Source of the DNA: Onchocerca volvulus
Taxonomy: Eukaryota > Nematoda > Chromadorea > Rhabditida > Onchocercidae
DNA length: 64,000 bases
Direction of reading: 5' to 3'
NCBI GenBank assembly: GCA_000499405.2
Contig: HG738140.1
Location: 10,753,560-10,817,559, forward strand
Below, piece after piece: positions 33,556 through 48,000 of this stretch (the first letter of the stretch is position 1; the number at the start of each line of letters is the position of its first letter). A model generated the notes under the pieces. That model saw nothing but the letters and a program-made list of their open reading frames with translations. It searched no databases and had not been told where the DNA came from. A program made the translations under genes and the position numbers.

Positions 33556-33682
33556 TCATTTTAATTGCTTTTTCTGAAACATATACTTTCGTTTATTTTT
33601 AACATACAAACTATCCGTATCAAAGTTCATCTTTTTCAGAAAATTTTCTACTTCGTTGTGGATACGATCAGTTGACAATAAG
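33556..33682 (-). other. Possible terminal exon, unrecognised
   Basis: After TTTTTTAG on the minus strand the frame LLSTDRIHNEVENFLKK then MNFDTDSLYVKNKRKYMF runs to a TGA at 33556. Composition is protein-like (amphipathic, charged). It does not join in phase with the patch at 34450-34772. No family recognised. Confidence 0.3.
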
Positions 33683-34449
33683 CTAAAAAATATCGATGAG
33701 AATGAAAATTGACTACACATTACATGAATATGTTAGGTTGGAAAAGAGGTGCTTATAAATAACAAATGTTAATCAATGAAAAAAAAAGTGTGGTTTATTT
33801 TTTTTAACTAATCAATTTTTTGAATTGTTTTCTAATTTTTAAGCTATTAGAAAATAAATTCAAATACCTCAAAAAAATATGACCGAATGATTCTCAGACA
33901 TTTTCCAATATTTTCATCTTTCATGCTCCACACTTTTTTTTTTTAACGAAATAATAGTTGTCTTGTTTCAGAATACGTTAAACTCAACTATAATTTAGTT
34001 TTTGAGAAAATACTGATTTTTGCTATCTCAAATGCTTGCAGTATTCCTAGATAATTGATAGATCATATTTAATAAGTAGTATTCGTCTAAAATAGCGTCA
34101 TACAGTTTTTCTTTAATAAGGCCCTTTCTAGCTATATTCTGGCTCTTTTCTTTTCACTATTAAAATTGATTGCAAATCATAAATTGAACAAACTTCGTTT
34201 GCTTCAAGTAGTTTCACAGAAGGACACCAAATAATTCATCAAACACTCAATATATCAACTGTGAAAGTGCTCGAAAGGAAAAACTACAAATGCTTTCGAT
34301 CAAAGAGTCAATTTTTTGCTGAATTCATCTTTCGTCACAATCGTACAACTATTGCATTTAGAGATACAATTACTTGTCGAGAATGAAACTATGCAAATTT
34401 ATCTGTTTTGAGTTCTTTCTTACCAATTCTATCTTCTTCTTCGTCTCTT

Positions 34450-34772
34450 CTACTGTCCATACTTCCCATGAAATATTTTGGTAATCTCTCCGTTCTCGTA
34501 GATACTATTTAGAAATTAGAAAATAGACTTAACAGCTTTCTTTTCTTTGTTGTTGCTTCTTTTTTTCGGCAAGTTTTTATCCACGATGTATATCAAAAAG
34601 ATAAGTCCAGTCCTTTGCTTCTTTCTAACTTACATCATTCCTGAAGCTACCTTCAGCTGCATCTGAGAATTTTCATCGTCGAGATCTCCTCTTAGTTTTC
34701 TTCTGATTGATTTTTCAAAGGAACCTTTATTTTTTCCGAGCATTTCTTTCGAATTTGTAAGGATTCTCGAGA
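34450..34772 (-). CDS. Possible 3' end of an unrecognised gene, two exons
   Basis: Minus strand: an exon 34772-34632 (after CCAATAG; SRILTNSKEMLGKNKGSF, then KSIRRKLRGDLDDENSQMQL) ends at a GTAAGT donor. It joins in phase to 34504-34450 (after TTCTAAATAG), reading GMIIYENGEITKIFHGKYGQ and a stop. Charged, lysine-rich and soluble in character. Upstream exons were not found. The second exon also has two other open frames up to a GTAAGA at 34423, so the join is not unique. Family unknown. Confidence 0.3.
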
Positions 34773-37700
34773 CTATTGGAAGGCAATAAATCTTAAGTTC
34801 TTTTGCACACTAAAGAAATCTTACAGTAAGACATTAACAATTCCTATTAACGTTTGATTTTCTTATCAAGTCGGCTAAATGAACCTTATGCTTTATACCT
34901 ATTTGATGGCTACGCCAAATCTTTGCTTTTTATTATGTATTTCTTTTTTTAATGCATCATCAACTGAATGAACATTATGCACAAATATCGCTCATGTAAT
35001 TCTGGAACTTTATCATTCCAAGACTGACTTCTGGTCAACGAATATATATTATTAATTTTCGGCCTATAATCGAAAATTTGTTTAATGAGGCGTAATTTTG
35101 TGTGAAATATGTCTAGAATCTTAATAAACTTTTCCTTAACTCTCTCTCTCTCTCCTTCGAAATTTCTTTTCCATCCACTTTTATATTAGAAATCCCACTA
35201 CAATTAAGTAGATTTGACGGTTACAGCATATCAGAGAAATTCACATGAATTGATCATCATGTCATGTAGCTATTGGAAAATATATTGTACTGAATAATGA
35301 CAATATAATTAACTTATAAGTTTATACTTTATCAGTCTTCTTGACATTCTAAAATAATCAAATTTTATTCGACTAATTCAAATTCGATTAATTTCTATAC
35401 ATTAATCTTAATCTAGCATTAGTCTTTTACATAGTAAGAGTCTTTCCAGAACTGTAACATGCAACGGATTATGGAATATTAAAAACAAAATAAAATCCAA
35501 TATTTGAGCCATTCGAGAATGGAATTAAAAAATGCCATGCAATGAATGAAATGAATTGTCTGAATAATGGAGCTGGAAAAGTAATTGTGTTCTCCATTAA
35601 ATGCCTGACATCCAATTAATTCCCTTTAAAAAGATCGAAGTACATGCACAACAATCATCCAAATATTCATTACATTTCATGTAAACATTCTAGTTATTTG
35701 GGAGAAAAATTAATTGTTCATTTTCTGAAATTCAACTGTCTTATTCACTGATTTCATTGGCGAAGAACAACGAGTTCCCGTTGTTGTACGTTCAGTGGCA
35801 GTAAAAGTGAGTGGAGGAGACAAAAGTAAAAATTTAATCGACCGAAAATTATTATTTAATTTTGATTTGGTACGATTAATTTGAAAAATGCAAGGAAATT
35901 AATGAATCCAATCTGATCAGATTGAATTTCAAAAGTTTGAAATAGTGATGCGCAAATTAAATTAATGATCCATAATGTACCTATCTATATTTCATGTTCA
36001 ACAAATTCATTTCGATTTTGTCATCATGCATCACGTTATTGGGTATCTCGACTTTGGACTCTTTTATGATACCATTACTTAGGATTTCTTTCTAAATTTG
36101 CCTAAAAATTCTACTACTGCATCTGTTTTATAGCATACTATGATGCTTAATATACTGCGCTACCATGGGAGATAAATTCTATACTTTATTTCAATATTAT
36201 TTCGATTTCAAATTCATTCCATGATCTTTGGTGGGGAAAATCGAACATTTTTTAACTGATTTGTAATCTGGTTGGATTAGAAATTGCTTCTTCTGTTGTG
36301 AGGTTAACAGTAGTTTTTATTGGATTTAAATAATATTATGCATGATATCACACTTATACAATAGTAATGAATAAATGAACAATCGGACTTTCCTTTTGTG
36401 ACTGTCAAACTCTTTCCGCTCCAGCACAGCTGTTGCTCCTGCTGAAACTGTTGAAATCATCTTCGAAGTTGAGTGAACTGCCGCTGAAACTGATTTGAAG
36501 TCACTGACATTGCAGAAAACGTTCGAAGACATTGAATTGTGACACTGACATTATAAAAAGTAGTATTGTTGACTCAAAAAGCTCCTTTTTACATGCATAA
36601 TCCTTGGCGTTGCAATAGGTGACGTTTTACAACAATCCAGACAAGTAACATGATTTACAACTTTTTAGACAATGCACATGAGCTCTATCAGCAGACTGGA
36701 AGATGAAAGCAAAGCTTTTGTGCCGCGATATGGATAAGTGACTCACTTTTCTGAGAATTGCGACAAATTTCTACCACAAATAATATTTGGATTATGTTGA
36801 CATTTCGGTTCTACCAACAATAGTATCATTCTTTTAATTAAAGTTTAATTCAAATTTCAACTAGATTTTGAACAATTATTTTCATATCTTTCTCTAATTA
36901 ATATTCGAGAGATCAGGTAAGCCCATTGTTCACAAAAAATGGTAATTGTTATTTTTAGGAATCCAGCTTCTACCATTGTTCTAACTTAACTTTTAGAGAT
37001 GGATAAGTACCAATTGAAAATTTGCAGTGATATTAAATTAGCATAAATTGGTTTTTGAAGTTAGTTCAAGATGATCTGATCAGCAAAAACGGCGTTATAT
37101 TGAATATCTTGACCGAACATTTATTCTGACTAAATATATGGAGCTATTATAAAAAATGAATTTAATATTTAACAGTTCATCTTTTTTTATTTATTCAAGT
37201 TGAAGTTTGGCATTAATTCAAATTCTATAATTTAACATCTTATTGTTACTTTCAAAATGTTGCAATTCAATTATGTTATTTAAGTTTCAAAGTGATGCTT
37301 CATTTTAAAAATAATAATCCCTAATCGAAGGATATATCGATGAGTTTGTTTCATTCACATAAACAAAATGTTATATTCGTATTCAAGAAATTTTGACAGC
37401 TTCAGAAAGTATTTTCTTTGCTATTTTCCTCGATTTTATGATATATAATCACAATTCTCTTTGTTTAAATGATTTATGACTGTTATAAATGATGATCTTT
37501 TATGATTTATTGTAGATAAAAATTTTTTATTTATCAAAATGAAAATTTTCTTTTCTTTCAAATTTGTCGAAATTACTATCGTTTCTTTTTGAACAATTAT
37601 TTGAAATACAATTTAACTCTTCTTGGCAAATTATATATTCATAATTTTTGAACTTAATGATATTCCCTTTGAAGTAAGCACTAAAAAATAAGCAATCTAA

Positions 37701-38014
37701 ATCATAATCATGCTTTATGGCTTTTCCAAAATTTTTTTTTATAAATACAATGGGACGATTTATCAAAATTAGTTCCATTGAAATCATTTGTTATTAGTAT
37801 ACATCACAGAAACGAAGAACTTTTGCAGTATTATTTTACATCAGAAATGTAACAGAATAAGATAATGTGCAAATAAGAAAGTTGCGACCCATCAAAAACT
37901 ATGGAAAATTACGAGCCAAGCTGAATATGAATCATGTGCAGGATTGTACAGAAATGCATTGAAGATAGGGATGAGCAGCTCGACTGAGAATTCGCAAATT
38001 ACATAGAGTAGCAT

Positions 38015-41000
38015 TCAATCCACTGACAACGATGCTGTAAGGTTTGTAAATTTAAATCGACTTCATTTAATTTCAATTCAGTTCAGTATAATTCAGTTTT
38101 ACCTATCGCAATAGTGTAAAACTCCATTTCAATAACTCGCCTGATAGGAAAACAAGAAAATTAAGTATACAATCTTACTTTCCATCGCTAAAGCCTACAC
38201 ATGCTAATAAATCAGATGCTGTTGGTATAAGCTCGCTCCATAGACAACCTGAAAATTGTGATATTGGAAAAGAAATTTTCTGGGAAAAAAGGAAAAATTT
38301 TTTGAATTTCATTTAAATTAAAACGATTAAATAATATAATGCTACATGCTGTTAACGCTTTGTTTCAGTCTGCAATCTAAATCCATAAATAAATCCCAGA
38401 ACAGAAAAGTTAAGCAAGTATTCAGTTTAATTCAAAATTACCATAGAAATAAATAATTTTAGAAAGCAAACTTACTTCCATCATCTACATTCCATAATCT
38501 TGCAGTGCGGTCAGCAGAAACACTCAACAGCACACGTTTCGAGGTTACCTGTTGTCGTAGAAAAATAGCACAATTTACAGATTCCTCATGTCCACGGTAC
38601 TCGAGCATCATCTTCTGCTGTCGAATATCCCATAGCTGAAATATCAGAATAAATTGATATGCATATTGAATTGATCAAGGTTAAAGTTGTCTTCATCCAC
38701 TTTACACTAATATTTTCCGAAAATGACTGAAATTCCTGAATGATGGTTTATTAAGTGAAGTAAATTAAAGAAACGAAAAAAAGTGTGTTCTTCACATCAT
38801 TCCATACATTTTTAAAATTTAATGATTATGCGATAAGTTTTACTGTAATTTCGCATCCATCACGGTTAAAACCATTGCTTGATGTAATACAGTAATTACC
38901 ATCTGGTAAAAAATCGCAATGTGTAAGTATATGATTCTTTTTCGGGAACTGAATCGCAAGGCACAGATCACGACCATCCCAGATTCTGCAACAGAATTCA
39001 ATAAGAAAGATATGGATTCAGTCCGAGATTATTAGAGCTAAATGTGATTAAGTTTAAGTTTAATAGTTCCACACCAAGTGTTGTGTTTATCTCCGTTTGT
39101 TGGTATTGAAAAATTTTTTATGAATCTTACAAGATACGGAGAGAAGAAAGCTGTAGAAGAAATGGAAATTAGAAATTCAGAAAGCTTACTTTAATTGTTT
39201 GTCTTCTGAAGACTGGGCAAGTAGATTATTCACACTGCAGTGTGATATATGCGTCACCTGCAATTTATACATCCTTCATCATTAGAATGATTCAGTGGGA
39301 AATTACAAAGAAGTTGCATTTTTTGAATGAAATCGAATTTTTGTCCTTATATAGAAGATTAAAATTGATAAAACGAGACAGCTCATTGCTAAATTTTAAT
39401 TTATGGATGGAAAAGAAATGACTACCAAGTTCCTGGGATGATGAGCAGCATATAAGCAAGTACCCGTTTCAAGATCCCATAGCCGCAAGGTGGCATCTCG
39501 TGCTCCCGAGATAAATCTCATTTCTGCAATTTTGGTATTACAATTTTACAAATTTGATTTCTTTTTTTTTGTTTTTGGAAATATTTTATCTTTCTAAAAA
39601 GTTCTTTCTGAAAGAGTTTATGCGCTAAATGATATGAATTGCTCACGATCAACCATCGCCAATCCACCAATGCTCATCTGATGTCCCGGGAAAATGCGTA
39701 AAGTATTCGGACTATCGAATTTCCATAGTCTGATTTGGGAATCTCTTGATCCGCTGAGAATAAAATGCTTTGCAAATGTATTTTGATATCCAATCTGTAA
39801 ATAATTCATTCAGATGAATTCAGAAATGATCTTTGAATTTCCTTTTTTAGTTCAAGAGGATATATGAGAAAGCATCATTCGTTAGTCTTTTTTCTTCGTA
39901 AGGCGTATAATTCTAATATCACTTGCGCTAAATGTGAATCAAACGATACGTGTGCTTTTGATGTGAATTACAAAGGCGAACGAGGATTGTACGCGTTTGT
40001 TCGTTTACACATTCATATTCACGTGATTCACGTGTGGGTGACGTGTTGTTGTAGCGTACATATTGAAGAATTCAATGAAACATGTATATTGTTGGAGAAA
40101 GGCAAATAATTTCATCATTAACAAGTGATGAAGATTGCTCGAGTTTGTCGAAGAAAATAGATCTCAAGCAAGTAAACTTAGTTTCAAGAGAAAACGGCAA
40201 ATTTCTGATTTATAATTTGATCGGAAAGTTATACATATCGTTTAAAGTAACAGAAAGAAAGCATGCATACTTCCAGTTCTTTCGTAAGTCCTAATAGTTG
40301 GCAACAACTTTACAGGGAAAATTCTAGACGTTGGATTTTGATGTATTATGCAATCCTAGTATAGATTATCGAGTAAAATAAGATATATGTACCTTGGTGA
40401 CTTCCTTCTCGTGACCGTGCCATCGAAGAAGGCACTTCCCCGTGTCTGTATTGTTAAGCGCTATAAGCTGTAACATATTTCACTAATTAATTGTATTTAA
40501 AAATCTTTCCTGAAATGAGTTCCAGCAATGTTTTAAAACATAAAATCATTAAAATAGTGAACCTTATCACGGCCTCCGCTAAGAACTATGCCAGGCCTTA
40601 CTGTTGCCAGTGCTCCAATAGCATCACTATGGACAGGGGCTCGTACGATTGGACGTTTTTCCTTGATCTCTGACAAACTTCTGGATCTAAACAAATTTTT
40701 TAAAGTTCCTAGTCTTATATTTATGCGAGACAAACCAGAACTGATAATTAAGCAATATAAATATGGCACTATTTTTAAGGTTAAACTGCAAATGACAGTA
40801 TCAGTTAGGATTCCTGAAATTTCGAAGATACAGATCTACTGCGATATACTTTAATAAAGTACCGAATCAAGTTTTTCGAAATAATTAATAAACTCTACAA
40901 ATTCTGAATTGCCAACTCTCAATTCACTGATTCATCAATGAAATTCATACAGCCAGGATAAAGAAGTTTCTCTAGATAAATTTATTTGGAAAATTTATAC

Positions 41001-41128
41001 ATTTTGATATTAGGAGTGAACCGCGTATTCCACTTTTGTGGTTCTGAGATGTCCGCTTCGGTTCTTGATGAAGGTGGATGTAATTCGGATGGATCCTGTG
41101 TAGGTAAATGAGTATAGCCGTTGCCCAT
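38015..41128 (-). CDS. WDR31: WDR31 homologue, WD40-repeat ciliary protein
   Basis: WDR31 is a WD40 protein linked to cilia and intraflagellar transport. Exons: 41128-41001, 40686-40563, 40467-40393, 39794-39647, 39523-39426, 39257-39190, 38985-38844, 38635-38476, 38248-38179, 38140-38103, 38034-38015; all phases agree, 356 residues (human about 367). Repeats are clear: ALATVRPGIVLSGGRDK, HGHEKEVTK, ILSGSRDSQIRLWKF, FISGARDATLRLWDL, QSSEDKQLKIWDGRDL, and the family-typical CITSSNGFNRDGCEITLWDI and SVSADRTARLWNVDD. The protein starts MGNGYT, fitting N-myristoylation (Gly2, Thr6). The last two exons are short; reading through the 38103 donor gives an alternative end ...IGKTELY at 38083. Family call is firm; the last 15 residues are uncertain. 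Confidence 0.92.
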
Positions 41129-41952
41129 TATGGAATAGAAAAGGAAATTCAACATTCAGTGAAAATTACCAAAAAACTATGCATTAATGCTCATTCCATT
41201 CTTTTCTGGAATGAGTATCCGATTACTGATAGTGATTAATAGTAAGCATTTATCAGTCGATAAGAGATAAATCAATCATTAAAATATAGAAAAACCTGCG
41301 CTTAACTAAGTGCAGTTGTTTTAGCATGCATGCATACTTTCTACTGTTCTGCTAAGAATCTCACAATGCATGCAGATTGAGTGATTCGAAATTGGAGATA
41401 CGTGGATTAAGAGCCATATAGCTTCAAAAATAAGAATAGTTGTGCACAACATTTGAAAGTTTAATTTCGTAATCATGTGATCCGAATAATATTTCAATGT
41501 TGCATTTACGAAGAATACATATCGCTAAACCTAATTGATCGACTTCGGAATTTAGAATGCTCTATCGATGTTCCTCTCAAGTAATCATATCAGCTTCAAA
41601 TATTTTTAAAGATAAATATTATAAATATTTGCATGTGACTTCTCACTATTAAATGTAATTGATTGGAATGCACATGCATATTAATCAATCAACTGCTGAG
41701 CAATAATTTCAACAGTAAAGTTAGATCCCCAAATAAATGCTATTTAATTTCTGTTGATGTAATTGTAGGTTTATGAAAACAGAGTGGAAATTGAACTGAT
41801 ATTCATCAAATGTATTCAGTGAGATGGAAATGTCAGCACTATAAAGGTGCTGTAACTTCATTCTGATAGAGAAAGGTGGATGTTTCGATATACCTATATT
41901 TGTGGCAAATACTGATAGGAAACTTGTGATAATTTGATATGGATGTTAGCAG

Positions 41953-42060
41953 CATTTCCATGGATACCTTTCACAACTAAACAGTTAACGTACAACGATG
42001 GTTTCGCATAAAAAACTGTTGAAGAGTAACTTCTCATCAGTAAAGGTATCCATGGAAATG
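41953..42060. repeat. Perfect 19-bp inverted repeat with nested stem
   Basis: CATTTCCATGGATACCTTT at 41953-41971 is repeated as its exact reverse complement at 42042-42060. Inside the 70-base loop AACAGTT/AACTGTT words form a second stem. Similarity between the arms extends weakly outward. It fits a small fold-back or MITE-like element, or a hairpin RNA. Confidence 0.85.
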
Positions 42061-45000
42061 TAACTGACATTATCTCCAAATAGCTAGAAATACATATTCT
42101 GGATAATATTTAACAATCACTGTAATCAGTTGTGTAAGAGTAAAGTTAAGTATGAAAGCTATTTTGTGTCAACTCATGTTGCAGTAGCTATGTTTGGATA
42201 CATGAATTAAATTATAATAATAGTGATAGCTAATTAGTAGGGAGTGATATCATCACGCAATCGATTTAGTATGGAATGATTGGATAGCTAGTACTGTAAG
42301 CATCTGTCAAGTTCATATTCGATTATAAAAACACATTCTAAACGAACATTTCTGTACTAATTAAATCGTCATAAAAACAAAGAGCCAATTTTGTGATGAT
42401 TTTGTTGCAGACAGCAGTCCGCATGATGGCCTGCAAGAAATTCATAATGAGATGAGATGGCTTCTTCATAAAACATGTGATTCATAGACTGTGATTCACA
42501 GCAATCATGCAATCGAATTCAGCAGAAACAAAATATCTTCCTTCCAAGAAGCACAAGAGAAGTTTGTATAGGCTGGGGAAGAAGTTCACGGCTTGGAAGT
42601 CTTGAAATGTCCTTGGATCCACAGTGAACGAAAAGTTTCGAAATTTCTTTGCTTACTCTGGAGTACAAAGATAATGTTATCTTCCTTGAATTGCAAACTA
42701 ATTGGAATAATGGAGCTGTGCTTTTCACTGAAACCCAATTGTTTTTAATTATTGCTTTAAATATAGACACAGCTATCAAATTCATTATTGAAGAAAATTG
42801 AAGTTATCAGAGTTACAATTCAGTTGTGAATATAAAGACTCTCAGTTACATTATCTATTACACTTCTACTGGTAAGGTTGCAAATTGTCATAATAAAAAG
42901 CTAAAAAAATTATCAGAAGCGAGCTGCAATTATCAGAAACAATTTAAGCATTTTGATGAGAAAATCATTAGCATTGTTAAAATGTAGTTTCAAATGATAA
43001 TAATTTAACGTATCATTTATCATTTTAAAATGGATATGCATAATTAGAAATACTTTTTTAATTTATCTTATTTTATTTTAGCTATTAATAGAGAAAAAAA
43101 GCTCCATTGGAATTATTAAGCATGATTGAATGCTGCAAGTGAATGCATAAATAATGTAGTTGCTATGGAAATAATTCATATATTCGCTTCTCATCCAAGA
43201 AAGAAACGTTTGAATTCTTAATCGATCAAATTGTAAAGTAATTTTGTTTTCTGAGCTTCAACAAATTTACAAATGATAAGTTGGTGATATAAGCTTGTAG
43301 AGAGGACTAATTAGTAAAGAGAGAAGAAATAATTACAAAAATATTGTTAATCCAATTTACACTTAAAGATTTGTTTTTTCTTGAACAAAAAGCATCAGAA
43401 ATTGCAAAATATTTCATACAATTCTACAACAATGACTCTTTCCTTTTCTCATCACAGAAGTCCAAACATCATAATCAAGTCATCAATCTTCTTAATCAGT
43501 TAATGCAGATGATTAACCTTTGCATGACGTAATCACTTTGTGGGTAATTTGAAACAATCTCAGTATTTCTTCCCTGTGCATACTCGTTCTGTGATCTCTT
43601 TCTCAGCACAGTAAATATTAATTAGTTGCTTAATGACCAACTTTTATGGCAGTTCTGATCGAACATTTTACACTTCAAGTTTCTTTTAATCTTAAATGTA
43701 TCGCTTTTTAATATCAACATTAGTATAGCGTTGTTCTACAAGTTCTTTTTCTCATTTCCAAACTTGTAATATGTCAAAATGAAATTTATCGATGATGAAA
43801 TGACATACCAAGCAAAAAAAATGCTCTTCTAACAATGCATTTTCCTTCTTTCTCTTTGTCAGATAAGCAATCATTTCAGTAAACGAATAATATTGTATAC
43901 TGAATTTGAAATTCAAACAAACGAATTTGAATTCTGAAATTCAAAGTTTGGCACTTTTCGGAACTTTTCAAATGTTTTTTGAAAGTTTTCGTTCTTTAAA
44001 CTGCCTATTCATTATTCGCAATCCATAATATTTGAAATCGAAGTTTACGTGGCCTAATCATAATAATTAAATTCTTCGGACTTATATGAAAGCACAATGA
44101 TGCATTTCAAAGGACTACGAATAATATACTTTGATGTTTATAAAAAAACATCCAATACAATGGCTGGTAAATTTTGTTGTAGAATTTCTCAGAGATAAGA
44201 TTTTTCACTTCTGTGCTCTTAGATCTAACAATGCAGGTACTGAGGAACTTTCACGATAATCAAATATCATTAATCGATAGTGAAAAGTATTTTAAGGTTG
44301 ATTTAAATAATATTTTTTCTTTGGTGGGAACATGTTTGTTAAGTGTTTTGCGTTTGTTTCGAATATTTTTCGGTTTTTTTAAAAGAACTCTTTTCAGTGC
44401 TACAAGTGGTATAATGTAGTATATTAAAATATGAGATAAACTTTGGCTTCCAATAACTGCTAATTAATATTGCTAGTAGAAATTTGCAAGATATCAAGGA
44501 GAAAGGCATTGAATATTTTAATGAACTGTTATTCTTTCTTTCATATTTTCAGCCAAATAATGAATCAATAATTTGTTCATTCGAATAAAATTCATCTGCT
44601 AATTCTCTTAACAAGATTTGTGGCAATGCTTATGAAAAAATAATTATGTTAAATTTTAGAGAAGGGAAAATTTAGAGAAGACCAGAAAAGATCAGCAATA
44701 ACTCTTTTTTAAGGTCGTCACAGACAAAAGATTGAAGCATTTTCAATTTCAAAAAAATAAAAATTTATGCGCGAAAGGATGGTTCATTGCTGATGGAACT
44801 CCGTGATAGCGGTAAATTACGGTACAAAGGACCTCCTCCTTCATCAAAACCTTTCATGCCACACATTTTCATTTCATCCATTCATCGTCGATCGTCTTCA
44901 GATATGTCCTATAACCAGTCTTCCATTTATTCAAATTACGGTGCCGCCTTTGATTTCTTTGACAAGAAACTTTTTACTAGCATCTTGAAAATATTTGGAA

Positions 45001-48000
45001 AAGTTTTCTGAAAGCAATTAATAATAGTTCGTAAGCGATTCCTTGCTAAAAATAAGTAATTTATAAGCATCGATGAATTATTCTGCACTTAATTTTGCCA
45101 TTAACAAATGGTGGATAAATTTTTCGGGAAGTTTTTTTTTCAAATTCATGCAACGCTTAATAAACGAATACCATAGAAGCATATACACAATATAAATTGA
45201 AGATAATTACCGAATAAAGTACTAATTATAATAAAATTTTAAGACCATGTTATAATCAATCATCTCAACATTACTGATCACCTTGTTCATTCAAGCGTGC
45301 ATTTTATCTTCCTCAAAAAAAATGCATTTTTTAGTTGGACGGAAGGTGCTTTCGTTTTCATCTTGAGATTCAGCAATTTGATAACTTTTTGGTAGCATGT
45401 AACCGTGTCTCCGTTACTATTCGCGATGTCGCCAATCCATCAGATCGTCCTTGAACACAATCGATGCTTCACAATCTTCACTCTTGGACGTTAACTGTCG
45501 AGAAATTTGTTATAAATGAATATCAAAAAATGTAAGACATTGAATTTTATTCTCCTAGCACGCCTACAGCACAGTCATCTATAATTATACACACATAATA
45601 ACAATCATTTTAGTCATACTTTAGCCAAGTACATCTACCAAAATTGAATCAAGAAAAAATATATAGAAATTTGAATAGAAAATAAATTTGCAGTAATTCT
45701 TAGTTTCCATCGATCAGCTTTATTCTCAAAAATTTTTCTATTTTAAGCAAAAATTCCTTTGTTAACAGTGTCAGGAAATGCATACAAGAGGATAATTTCA
45801 GTTCTTTCAGCCAATTTCAATCATAGCAAAGCATTTGCAATATCATTAGTTGTGTAAAGTTTAAAATATATATTAGAAAGAGAAGAATGTAAAAAAAATA
45901 AAATTGTGGTATAAAGGTAAATTGGGGGGTTGCCATTGCAATCGGTTGTCCTATCTATGTCTCAAATCGCAATGTTTAATTGTCAACATCAATCGTCGAA
46001 GTAACCTTCAATTTGAATTTCATATCACTTTTTTCACTAATAGTACGGTTAGAACTCCCATTTTGAACTTTTGACTAAAAGAAGAATTTAATTTGTTTGT
46101 TAAGTCACTGGAAAGATGTTTATCGGAGAAATATCCAGCTTGAACTTCCATCTAGTCGTCGTTAATTGTTGGCCTTCTAACAACTCTTTCTTTATTTTCA
46201 ATCATTGTATTAATACAATAACATTTTGTTTATTTTTATTTATTTAGATATGTATTGGTTCACTATAATTATGGCAAATTTTTTCTAAAACTTCAAAATT
46301 GCCTAATTACGGACTTTGCTTGTGCACATCAATTAATTACAACAGATTACAACGATAATTTGGAAAAGGCAAGTTTATTGATTTGTCATAAGGTATAAAG
46401 AGCTTGGGATTGTTATGATAAAAAGTATTTATTTATGATAGATCCAGAATTTCATGAATACATATCTAAATAAAGTCTAGCGACATTTCTCACTTGGACA
46501 TTTGCATGACTCATTGCTTTGATTGAATTCTCCAAGTTAAATATCATTTCCAAGAAATTAAAGTTATATTAACATTGCTCTGTGCTGCAATCATCTTTTC
46601 TATTCTGATCGTGTCCAAAATCTATCTTTTTAGGTTATCATTATGCAAAATTCACATGAATATTTATTTCTAAAGGCGATTTTTAATCAGTATTATTCAA
46701 TTTTACTTTTGGAAATTATTTTTTTGGAGATATTTGCGAAAGAATTGCTAGGTAATTTTTAAGCAGATGTTAACGATAGCCGAATTGAAAAAGTTTATTT
46801 CGTTTTATGACAAACAGCTGGACATGTAAGTAGGAACGGGAACATAAAACGTGGAAGAAATAGTGCGCAGCGAACTTCAAAGCCATTACCGTGTCCCATT
46901 CTTTTCAAATTGGTCATTTTTGATGATTGAAATGAATCTTCCCCAAATTTCATAGGCGCTTAATGTTTGTTTAGTGCCATTTGTAGTAGACAACTTGGCG
47001 ATGCAGCTGGATGGGAGATGATGACAAATTCTATCAATCGCATAATAAATTGGCGACAATGAAATTTTTAGAGACGTGGGAGCGTAACGGGTTGATCAGA
47101 ACTTTAACCAGAAATTAATTTATGGGAATCAAATCATTCAGCCGCGATGAACCAAATTATAGTACGACTGTTTCCAATCCCTTTTTATCTAAAGTGGTAT
47201 CAGTCCACTGTTAACACATTTGTTTAATTAATCTAATTAGTTATACTCATTTATTTACTGTTTGTCTTATTTATTTCGTATGCATCATCACATTTTCTGC
47301 ATGAATCTAAATAGTCAATAATTTCTGGAATATTCAGAAAAATCGTTGATACGAATTCTAGTAATGTAAATATTATGACTATTTTAATCATTTCGAAGTA
47401 ATGTTTAAACAGCTTGTCTACCAGCTTTCCAATAACAATCCTTCTGCAACCCTGCAATCGAATCATTCAATTTTGTATTTATATTCTTCTTCTGCACCCA
47501 TGAATTTTTAAAATTGTTGGTGATCAACACAGCCATTATCCGAAACCTCCACTCCCTGGTCTCTTTACCGTAAATCAATCATTTGAATGGCCCCATTTCA
47601 TAGGATGAAAACCATCATTAGCACCCAAAAAAGAGATGAAATGTTCGTTTATTTTACGAGGAATGCCTATTTATTAGTGGATGGAACCGAACAGTGTTTA
47701 CATTAGTGAGAAGAAGCAAAGGTGCGCCTTTCTGTCTACCAACAACCATCAATACACCAGTACACCATCATTTCCACGATAAGACGAAAAATTTATTTGC
47801 TTAAGAGCGAAATATCATTTTTCAAAAGTGAATTCTTCTGTCATCGCGTCGATCTGCCATGTGAAATGCAGTGTTGAGAAGGGTTTTGCAAGTGCAAAGC
47901 AATTTTCTAAAATGACAGTCTTCCCTGCATTTCATTAAGATTCATCAAAATTGACTTTAGAAGTATTTGCTCTATTTGCAAATGAATTTAGGAAGAATCA

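Larger units (their letters stand above)
31001..38014. other. Gene-poor region with exon-like patches
   Basis: Seven kilobases without an intact gene. Exon-like patches on the minus strand occur at 31660-31790, 33556-33682 and 34450-34772 (listed separately where supportable). A 68-codon frame at 36326-36532 (minus) beginning MSSNVFCNVSDFK is Ser/Thr/Ala-rich with an ATG start but no convincing donor. The rest is AT-rich with many homopolymers. Confidence 0.45.

Noticed and set aside
39864..40294. Plus-strand frames with Cys and His (ITCAKCESNDTCAF)
   Set aside because: They fall in a WDR31 intron, lack splice support and have no family match.
44213..45011. Two plus-strand frames of 68 and 74 codons
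   Set aside because: AT-driven composition, no splice sites joining them and no motif.
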